This document shows positions 55,784-64,000 of a stretch of 64,000 nucleotides of DNA, piece by piece (positions within the stretch are counted from its first letter, which is position 1; every line of letters starts with the position of its first letter). The notes beneath the pieces were generated by a model. That model made no database searches. It was not told the origin of the DNA and worked only from the letters and a program-made list of their open reading frames with translations. The stretch covers positions 87,884,087-87,948,086 of the forward strand of contig CM043966.1 of NCBI GenBank assembly GCA_014529385.2, in the 5' to 3' direction. Source of the DNA: Adiantum capillus-veneris. Its lineage: Eukaryota; Streptophyta; Polypodiopsida; Polypodiales; Pteridaceae. A program made the translations under genes and the position numbers.

Positions 55784-56893
55784 GGCAATAAAGGCCAAGG
55801 TGGGGTCACCAAAGGAAAGTACCTGACAGTTGGGCCACTTTGCATTTTTGGATGCGGTCCCAATGGGGATAGATAGTCAGAAGACTAGTGGGAGCCCAAC
55901 ACATCTCCTAAAAATTAGGGAACTGCTATTTTGGGCCATGAAATCTGTTCGTGTCATTACCTTAGCGTCATTACCTCCGGAATGACAAGGGGAACATTTT
56001 AGAACTCTGGCGCAAAGTCAACTGGGCAACCAATCGGGAGATTTTTAAGCGGCAGCCCCGAAACAGGAAATTGCTTGTAAATGTGCCAAGTGGCACAATT
56101 TAGTGCACTTTTCTCTTGCAGAAAAATGGGTGCTGAATTTTAAGCTGAGAGGAGCTTCATTTGTAGCTTGCCACAGGTTAAGAGCTATTGACTGCAAGCT
56201 TCCCTGTCATGTACAGTGTGGTGCAAGAAGTTATGTCCTGCACACCTCACACTGCTCTCTGTCTTCCGTACGTGCAGTAATGTGATGCTCCACATTTGAC
56301 TCATGTACAGCTGTGTGGTTACATGTGTTTTTGCTGAGGCAAGAGCCTCTCTGAGCAGGAACAGGAGTAGCTAATTGCTGCTCCAAAAGCAGGTACCGGT
56401 GAGGGTGATAACCTCACTGTACAGGTGCGATTTCAATGCTGGTTATGTGCTGTATTTTGACTGTTTTTCAGCCATACGGATGCCAGGACCATTGGGAACA
56501 GTGTCCCACTTCTGGAGGGCAATTCATGGACTGTTTAGGGCTGAAAACAGGGCAAAAACCAGTAAATACAGCGTGCTGAATTTACTGTTTTTTGGGCAGA
56601 AATCAGAGGGTTTATGCCGGTGGAAATGAGTTTTAGCAAGGGAATTGGTTTCGGGCAAGTTTTGGGGCTGTTATGCTACGGAAATTTTGCCAAATCAGAT
56701 GGTATCTAGTTGGATACAGGTAAAGAATTCCCAAGATCCTTCTTTGTAATCTACCCTCTTAAAGAATAAATAAATACCGAAAGGGGCGCCAATTTGGGGC
56801 CTATAGGTTGTCGGCGTTTGCTCGGAGCATTCTAGCTTCTGAGCCGTGTGTGAGCTTTAAGTGTTAATTCCCGTCGCAGGTTCCCTTTGCAAA

Positions 56894-56930
<37 letters not shown>

Positions 56931-56989
56931 AAAGTAAAGTAAAGAATTCGGGTGAAAGCCTACGTCTACCGTCCTACGGGCCGGTTTCA
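55784..56989 (+). repeat. 3' LTR of C2, 5'-truncated
   Basis: Begins at AGGGCAATAAAGGCCAAGG, corresponding to about base 300 of the C LTR, and runs to CCGGTTTCA at 56989. The shared core is at about 56764-56800 and a (CT)n tract is at about 56898-56926. Confidence 0.85.
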
Positions 56990-56992
56990 AAG

Positions 56993-57234
56993 TGGGTACC
57001 CCCCTACCCCCATAAATAGGTGCCCAAGGGGAGGTAGGGCAATGCCTGATAAAATTCCCCACGACCCAACAAGAAAGAAATATATACGAGGGCGCTTGGA
57101 CAAGAAGGGCGGCCGGCCGCCAACTCAGGCGGTCGGACCAGGTATAAGGCTATGGGTGGCCAGCCTGGAGACATACTAGCTATACAAGTATGCTCTAGAC
57201 CTATGTGAAGCAGCAGAGTGGTGTAAATTTAACA
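56993..57234 (-). repeat. Possible copia-type LTR (minus strand) with polypurine tract
   Basis: On the minus strand a GAGAGGGGG tract (57235-57243) is followed by TGTTAAATTTACACC, and the block can end in TACCCA at 56993, giving TG and CA ends and 242 bp. No second copy lies in the window, so the assignment rests on the purine tract and end bases only. Confidence 0.4.
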
Positions 57235-57243
57235 CCCCCTCTC

Positions 57244-59172
57244 AACACCTGATGTTGAACAAACCGCATAAAGCCGAAGATGTGAGGCAAGTGATGAAGA
57301 TGTCTAATGCGATGTCCACTTAAGGATAATACTTTGACGAACTCCGCGAGTGTTGCAGCAGTTTGGGGTGTCACGACCGTTGAGAAATCTCCATGGTAAA
57401 GTGCCGTCATGAGCAGTGTAGTAAACTGCTATACTTCGCCGATACAGGGTGAAGATACTGCGTGAAGGTCTCGAACTGAGTGTGAAAACAACTCCTTATG
57501 GGAAAAGAAGTGCCAATAGACTGTAAGTATCCTGCTTAATAGGATTTGTGGTGTCTGTAGTTAAACCGTATGGAGAAAATGGGGAAGCCTAGGAACCGTC
57601 ATGAGAATGACGGGAAGCTTGTCAATGCATGAACCTGTAACCAAGTGTGGCCAGGTGGCTAAGCTATGAAAAACTTCAGGAAGGCCAGATGTAGCAATCT
57701 GCGCCGTAAACTCCTCCAAATCAAGGAAAGCCAGACTAAGCAGTCTGCACTGTAGAAGCTACCGTTAGCTGCAGCAATCACGGAGAGATCGTATGGACCA
57801 CCACAGTAGGTAGGGTAATCCAAGATGAGGGGAAAGCCAGACTCAACAGTTTGTGTTGAAGGGCCTCTGAGCAGAGGTATGATAAGACCAAACTGTTTGC
57901 ACCGTAATCATCGTGTATGAATAAGGGAAGCCAGATTGAGCAGTCTGCGCTATGAAGATCCTCTAAGAAGAGGAAAGGCTAGACCAATCTGTTTGCGCCG
58001 TCTTGCCTGTATCTCCTGTCTCCAATCCTTCGGTGTTAACCAAAACAAAATTCGCGCCAACAACTCTACCAAACTGCAACTCAGTGTGGCTCTCAATGTA
58101 AATGAGCTGGGAGTGGCCTACTGCCGAGGTTGGGAGATAAGTCTGGTGTTAAGGTTACCGAGGGTGAGTGTAAGCAACTTTGAAGGTAGCAATCCAAATG
58201 ATCAGGAGTGTTGAAGAGCAACTGCACTACCATCCAAGCCAAGCTCCGGGTGACTCTGGATGTAGTCGCGTGATGCCTGATCTCCCGCATCTTGCGTGTA
58301 AACTCTCCAAGAGAATCTAAAGAACCGAAGTCCCACTCGAGTCTGTAGATCCAAGCAATGAACCTGTCCAAGAAGAGATCCAAGATCCTCTCCCTAAGTC
58401 CATGTAGATGCTCTTGTGTAAGCAAGTGATCTGACGTCTCGAGGTCTAAGTAGTAAGTGTCTGTCCACCAAAGATGGTGGTGTCTTCTCTGGGGATGTCA
58501 GAATCCCACATGAGCATGGCCATATCTCGTGTGAACTCCTCTGAAGCATAGGTATGTCCATAGCAAACCACAAGTCATCTCCCAAGGATCGTACGCCCGT
58601 AGATGATCAAGCCAATGTCAAAGATACCGTGTACTGCAGCAGTCACTAAGAGACCGCACGAACCACCACTGGATGGTGTCCTGGCAAGAATTAGCTTCAT
58701 CCTTTGTGAAAAATACAAGCCAAGAGGTTGCTGTCCACCCAAAAACGCAACTGTGAGGTGATGAAAACGCTGCTGTCCAGCGATTTTCAGCGAGCTCGTA
58801 CGCTCCCGGTAGGGTCCGGAGCGGTGCAGGGGGTCTGGGGAATCAAAGTAGCAACCCCGGGTGGGCTGGAAACAGAGAAAACAGCAGGTGTATATGGCTG
58901 AAATCTGAAGATCTGAAGAGGAACAGGACCGGCAAGGCACCGAATGCGGAGCCGGGTCGAGTAGGCAAGATCTAGGCTTGAAAAGCTGAGCGCTGCAGCT
59001 GTCCAAAAACGCAAGTAGAGGGAGGGATGTTCCGACGACGAAAATGCCCCAGAATTGTAGCGCTGGCAGCCAGAAGCAAAAATGTTGGCCTGATCTTCAA
59101 AAACACAGGTGGAGGGGGGTCCTCCACGACAAAAAACGCCTGGTTCTTCGCAAAACGCTGATTGTGTTTATT
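57244..59172 (-). other. Unassigned sequence, possible decayed retrotransposon interior
   Basis: No protein domain is recognisable. Open minus-strand frames exist (58093-58425, 58575-59006) but none has a known motif. A degenerate repeat (AGCCAGAC...CAGTCTGCGC) occurs about six times between 57680 and 58005. 58730-59165 contains several AAAACGC words similar to those in family A LTRs. Confidence 0.35.
57680..58005. repeat. Degenerate dispersed repeat, core CCAGAC-n-CAGTCTGC
   Basis: About six copies of a roughly 27-base motif (near 57682, 57729, 57835, 57884, 57929 and 57977), with spacing varying from about 45 to 105 bp. It reads like an irregularly spaced array rather than a simple tandem. 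Confidence 0.55.
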
Positions 59173-60526
59173 TGTCATGAGGACGTGGCAACTGTTAACT
59201 ATGTCACAAGGATGTGGCAACGGCTAACTTAGTTGTTGGTTTCTTTCCAATGATTTTTGTTTTATTTTTGAGACCCTCTTTTTGAAGTTGCAAATGGTCG
59301 GACATTGTACGGCCAATGTGAATGGTAGTTTCACCCGCATATGGGAAGTTGGTCGGCACTAGAATTCTATAGTAAGAGGATGTCTAGGCTTAGTTCAAGA
59401 TCATGTAGGTCCCTTCGTCGCACTTAGCAAGTGGGTGGATACGAGGAAGTGAACTCAATAAAGGCAGTGCCAAGGTGCGGCCACCAAAGGAAAGTACCCG
59501 ACAGTTGGGCTACATTGCCTTTTGGGATGCGGTCCAAGCAGGGATAGATGGTTAGATGACCAGTGGGAGTCCAATGGAAGCATCCCCTAAAATTTAGGAA
59601 ATTGCTATTTTTGGCCATGAAATTTGTTCGCGTCATTACCTCCGGAATGACAAGGGGAACATTTTAGAACTCTACTGCAAAGTCAACTGGGCAACCAGTC
59701 GGGAGATTTTTAACCGGGAAGCTCAAAACGGGAAAATGCTTGTAATTGTGCCAAGTGGCACTTCTTGGTGCACTTTCCTCATGGAGAAAGCTTGTCACAG
59801 GTTAAGAGCTATTGTTTGGAAGCTTTCCTTCTCATGTACAGTGTGGTGTAAGAAGTCATGTACTGCACACCTCACACTGCTCTCTCTCTCTCCCCTACGT
59901 GCAATAATGTGATGCCCCACAAGAGGGCTCTTCATTTGACTCATTTACAACTGTGTAGTTATATGCGTTTTTGCTGAGGCAAGAGCCTCTCTGAGTAGGA
60001 ACGGGAGTAGCTAACTGCTACTCCAAAAGCAGGCACTGGTGAGGGTGATAACCTCACCGTACAGGTGCGTTTTCAGCGCTGGTTAAATTGCTGAAATTGG
60101 ACTGTTTTTCAGCCATACGGATGCCAGAACCATTGGGAACAATGTCCCACTGCTAGAGGACAGTTCAATGACCGTTCAAGGCTGAAAACAGGGCAAAAAG
60201 CAGTAAATACAGCGTGCCGAATTTACTGTTTTTGGGAGGGTTTATGTCAGTGGAAGTGAGTTCCAGTAGGGGAATTGGTTTCGGGCAAGTTTTGGGGGTG
60301 TTATGTTACCGAAATTTTGCCACAACAGGTGGTATCTAGCCGGATACATGCAAAGAATTCCCAGGACTCTTCTTTGTAATTACCCTCTTAAAGAATAAAG
60401 AAATACCGAAAGGGGTGTTAATTTTGGGGCCTACAGGTTGTCAGTGTTTGCTCGGAGCATTCTAGCTTCTGAGCCGTATATGTGCTTAAGTGTTAATTCC
60501 TGTTGCAAGTTACCTTTGCAAAGTAA

Positions 60527-60570
<44 letters not shown>

Positions 60571-60629
60571 AAGTGAAGTAAAGAATTTGGGGTGAAAGCC
60601 AAAGCCTACCGCCCCACGGGCCGGTTTCA
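59173..60629 (+). repeat. 5' LTR of C3
   Basis: 1457-bp C-family LTR from TGTCATGAGGACGTGG to CCGGTTTCA. The shared core lies at about 60394-60431 and a (CT)n tract is at about 60527-60566. It is followed by AGGTTCCATTGCCGGGA, the family primer-binding site with one changed base at its start. Confidence 0.9.
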
Positions 60630-60726
60630 AGGTTCCATTGCCGGGAGATCAATCACTTTTTCCCCAAGAAGTGAGCCTGGGTTGTTTTGGGTAAAGACGC
60701 AGAGTATCGGATTGTGGGATTACACT

Positions 60727-61848
60727 ATGGCCGACAAAGGGAAGGGCATTATGGAAGAAGGTTCCTCTTCGAAGGACAGACAGGAAATTCCTATGGTGTT
60801 CGAGATTGGTGAGAGCTCACCACGTGTACCTCTTGTTGATGTGAATGTCCCTGCAGTATAGGATCGGATGTAGCTACATCATCAGTTTTGCGTGTGTGTG
60901 TGTGGGTCCCGCTTTATTTTACTTCCTTTATGTCACTAAGGCCCCATCGGACGAGGTCCCCATAAGTTGGTAGGACTTCTTCTTTTGTTACTTGTTCTTC
61001 TTAGGGTTTAGGTCCCTTGGCCATGATCTCTGTTCTTCACCGACTTGACACGTCAACAGTTTGTAACAAGCACTTTCAGCGGCTTTGAGGATAAAACAAA
61101 GGCTCTCACTTTCCTCCAGCAGTTTGATACAGCTTATGCAGGAGGGAATTTTACAGAGGCCTCTAAGGTAAGAAAAGCTGCCACTTTCTTGAAGGACAAT
61201 GCGCTTCCATGGTGGACGACATTGTTAATGCAGGGACAGGCACTCGCCACTTGGATATACTTTAAGCAAATGTTCGCATCTGCTTGGCTGTCAAATGAAT
61301 TTGATGTCGACGTCATGACAGATTGGCACCAACTCACTGCGGCTACTTGCAAGAGCCTACAGGAGTACAATCGGAGGTTTTGCAAAGCATTACTCTTAGT
61401 AACCTCCTACAGATTTGTGCCATTGACAGAGCAAATAGAGAAGTATTGTTGTGGGCTGCCTAAAGGGCTTCGGTATTACTGTACCAAGAACAGAGTGGCT
61501 ACCCTCACCGAGCTCATGGAAGTTGCTAACATTGGTCTTGCCTTGTTGAAAGGAGAGGACGGTGAGTTTCCGAGCAACAAGAAAGGAGGGTAGTAGAAGA
61601 AAAATTCAGCGAAGAAGCCCTTTGTGAAAACGGCTCCTGAAGTGTCACAGGGGTTAGAAAAGGCCAACAAAGATAAGGATTCAGTCGAGACTTCTGGAGC
61701 GCAGGCAAAGAAACAAAAAAGGAAGCCTTTTGTGCGTAACTCGCTCGGGGAAAAGAAGAATCTAATGGTTGAAAACAAATGCTTTATATGCGAGCAGCCT
61801 GGTCACTTTGCTACAAATTGTCCCCAAAGGAAAAGACCAGCTGACTCA
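60727..61848 (+). pseudogene. gag: C3 gag pseudogene with a B LTR fragment in place of its middle
   Basis: Starts MADKGKGIMEE at 60727 and reads to about 60858, then an inverted piece of a B LTR (60874-61068) replaces about 800 bp of gag. Gag resumes at TFSGFEDKTKALTFLQQF. A TAG at 61591-61593 interrupts it, and the frame continues to the zinc knuckle CFICEQPGHFATNC (about 61780) and ends at KRPADS (about 61848), where LINE sequence begins. No pol or 3' LTR is present. Confidence 0.88.
60874..61068 (-). repeat. Inverted fragment of a family B LTR
   Basis: Matches the first roughly 200 bp of a B LTR in reverse orientation, ending exactly at the LTR terminus (TGTAACA at 61062-61068). No target duplication is seen; the missing gag segment points to a replacement by recombination or repair. 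Confidence 0.8.
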
Positions 61849-62864
61849 ATTGGTATAGCCTTTGTAATATCCTGACACATGCTCTGCACACCCCTCATGC
61901 CATGCAGCTGAGTGCTCTAAATCTCTTCTAAAAGGCTTGAAAACTGTAGCCAATCCCCAAAAGTACGGGCCCGACCCTCTGCCATGGGACCCCAAGAAAC
62001 ATGAGGTCTGCTACCAACCATGTGGCCTCGTTGTGTGTTGACCATAGGGTTCCAAACAAAAGGCTGCCTCAAACGCTCCTCAATGCATGTGAGTTGGTGA
62101 TGCTCAAGGCTACTCGAGAGTTGCTCCCCGGACCTAAGCAAGCTCGTAGAAAAGCGGTCCTCCCAACTCCTGCTCAAATCTACATTGCGCATCTCTGTGA
62201 AAATCCACCTTGTGGAAGGCTCCATGGGTCGCCCATATGTGGGACCAAGCACGAATCCAGTGTAGCAATAACGCCTTCCAAAGTTCCTCCCCTAGAAGAA
62301 GTCCTCTAACCACAAGCTTCCCAAGGAGGGCTCTGCTCTGTCGTGTTGAGCCGATGATCCCCAAACCTGCCTGAGCGCAAGGTAAAGTGATGAGCTACTG
62401 GGAAACTTTGGCCGAAGCCGTCTGAGTAGCTCGCCTTGACCACAAAAAGTTCTTGATCAACCTTCCAGGTGGCTAATGCAAGAGCTCAAGAAGATCCAAC
62501 AAGACATGATGTACCACATAGTAGCCAAAAGCACCGGGTTGGCCACTACAGCCCTACCAGCAAGAGAGAGCCGTGCTGAGCTCCATTGTAACAGTTTCCT
62601 CCTAATGGAGAGGAGGAGAGGAGCAATCTGTTGCTCTAGAAACAAATCCAAACCCACATGACATCCCAAGTAACGTACGGGTATCCCTGGGAGGATCCAT
62701 CTAAAGCCCTCTCTAGGCGACCAATCGGGCGTGGGAGCACTATCAACCCAGAAAGCCAATCTCTTCATCCAATTGATCAATGCTCCCGATGCACAACAGA
62801 ACACCTCAAAGGTACTCAAGAGCCTGCTCACACTTGTGCAAATTGGCCTCCTGGCCCTCTAGAT

Positions 62865-63037
62865 CATAGTAACAAGGAATGGCCATTTTTAGGTCTCCGT
62901 TCCCCGTTCCCATCCCAATTTCCCGTTCCGGACTCCCACTCCGTGTTTCAGACGCGAGTATTCAAAACAGGGAATGGCATTTCATGCATGTCGCCGTTCC
63001 GTGTTCTTGTTCCGATTTCCTGTTCCTGGTAACTATG
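62865..63037. mobile_element. Small hAT-type MITE within the LINE
   Basis: 173 bp flanked by CTCTAGAT (62857-62864) and CTCCAGAT (63038-63045), 7 of 8 matching. Ends are CATAGTAACAAGGAATGG and, inverted, CATAGTTACCAGGAACAGG. The homologous LINE copy near 41593-41600 shows the empty target (CTCCAAGT). Confidence 0.88.
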
Positions 63038-63166
63038 CTCCAGATACATGCCTAGGTCATCAACAAACTCAGCGTCCGAAAGCTCGTCTCCCTAATAGGC
63101 AACGCTAATCTACGTTTGAAGTCAAAAATCTGCTCATCGCCTCATCATAGAAAAGCAACAAGAAGG

Positions 63167-63833
63167 GGGCACGTGGTGTAACGGGACGGGCACCATGTGC
63201 TAATGGGAAAGAACAGGCTGAACAACTTTAAGCACTTTAAATAACAACTGAACTGAAAGAGATGCACGACACACGAGACGGAGTTCCACGCCAAGAGAGC
63301 ACTGGCCCCAAATTTTGGTATTTCTTTATATTGCTTCAATATGGTACAACTCCCATGGCTCTGCTCTACATCTCCTGTGGGTGGACTACCAGAGTGAGAG
63401 CCCATGGGTCATATTTAAAGGCCCTTGGCCTCTAAAAGCAGTTTACATGAACAACTTCAAGTTCTAAAATCTTCTGGTCAAAAAACTGACACCAAAAGCT
63501 GGCAGCGCATTTCACGGAAATCCGTACAGTTGCCACGTCATCAACATAAAATGTGGAATTCTGTACACTTACCATGTCAACAGCCTACAACATAATTCGT
63601 GGGCGTCCATATAGTTGCCACATCCTTTTACGCCAGTCCTTTGCGTCCCTTGGGCCCCATCAACAGGGTCGCATAAGTTAGTAAGAACTTCTTTTACAAT
63701 TGCCCCACCTTGCGAGGCTCTGTAAGTTGGTAAAACTTCTGTTGCTGCTACTTCTTAGGGTTTAGGCCCCTCGGCCGGGATCTACAAGTTGGCTCCGTTC
63801 TTCAGTGGCTTGACATGTCAGCAATTTATGACA
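63167..63833 (-). mobile_element. Likely solo LTR of family B inside the LINE
   Basis: Inverted B LTR ending at TTATGACA (63833). The word AGAAGG occurs on both sides (63161-63166 and 63834-63839), a likely target duplication. The distal end is rearranged: GCACGTGGTG precedes the expected terminal bases and forms an inverted pair with CACCATGTGC, so the last bases of the LTR were altered. The shared core is partly deleted near 63310. Confidence 0.75.
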
Positions 63834-64000
63834 AGAAGGCAACCTAACCGAACTCATAAGCATGAAGTGTTCTCCTCTTCCCCTTGCCAAAAGCACCTGA
63901 CTATGCGCACACCTAGAGCTGACACTCTCCTAATCCATGCATCTGAAAACCCCATCCGGCGGAAAGTGCCCTCAAGGAAGTCCCAGTCAACTCTGTCATA

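Larger units (their letters stand above)
61849..64000 (-). pseudogene. Plant-type LINE, second copy, running off the right edge
   Basis: On the minus strand the reverse transcriptase begins beyond the window: YDRVDWDFLEGTFRRMGF (near 63980) is a conserved block of LINE polymerases. After the solo B LTR it continues with a degenerate palm region where FADD reads FVDD (about 63070), then GALINWMKRLAFWVDSAPTP, SIRRKLLQWSSARLSLAGRA, and RQSRALLGKLVVRGLL down to 61849. Stops and frameshifts are frequent. It is homologous to 39758-41652 and helps date the insertions into it. Confidence 0.85.

Noticed and set aside
57680-58005. CRISPR-like array
   Set aside because: Repeats are degenerate with irregular spacing and the setting is a plant nuclear genome full of retrotransposons.
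56993-59172. Complete copia element between C2 and C3
   Set aside because: Only one LTR-like end with a purine tract is seen; no polymerase text and no second LTR.

Overview
The window reads as a nuclear segment of a land-plant genome packed with nested, mostly decayed transposable elements. I find no intact host gene. The only host-type coding sequence I recognise is a broken pentatricopeptide-repeat (PPR) gene at 29480-30725. Its repeat wording resembles the large PPR families of ferns and other seed-free plants, so a fern-like host is my inference, not a demonstrated fact. LTR retrotransposons, hAT DNA transposons and LINEs make up most of the rest.

Layout, left to right. 45-5189 is a complete but dead Ty1/copia element. 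5220-8358 holds a decayed minus-strand reading frame, two tRNA-related (SINE-like) stretches, a 65-bp direct duplication and microsatellites. 8359-20821 is a nest. The outermost layer is a gag-protease-only LTR element ('family B'), split by a solo LTR of 'family A' (9458-10602, TSD TTGAT) and by a very young Ty3/gypsy chromovirus ('C', 11651-20089) that has one nonsense codon in an otherwise continuous gag-pol. 20822-25957 is a minus-strand cluster of family A: LTR, internal, LTR, internal, LTR. 26813-27982 is another solo A LTR (TSD GTGAC), sitting in a tandemly duplicated sequence whose second copy preserves the empty site. 29013-29452 is a non-autonomous hAT element next to the PPR pseudogene. 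30811-35710 is a second B element carrying an unusual LINE 3' end with an (AAAAC)n tail. 36998-39203 is a hAT transposase gene (minus strand, one intron, two frameshifts). 39758-41652 is a plant-type LINE remnant. 41653-50336 is a full-length older chromovirus ('D', minus strand, TSD GTGCG). 50496-56989 is a mosaic of B and C pieces with a nested hAT MITE and a nested solo B LTR. 56993-59172 holds a copia-like LTR end and unassigned sequence. 59173-61848 is a truncated C element. 61849 to the right edge is a second LINE copy, interrupted by a hAT MITE and a B LTR.

How the parts relate. B is homologous to C/D in gag and protease but has no reverse transcriptase or integrase in any of three copies. 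B and C/D LTRs share a roughly 38-bp core around the TATA/poly(A) position. This is the pattern expected if B elements (comparable to TR-GAG elements) are mobilised by a chromovirus such as C. Likewise, two of the hAT-type miniature elements share terminal bases with the end of the hAT transposase element, so they are candidate passengers of it. All statements come from reading the sequence by eye; divergence counts are approximate hand counts.
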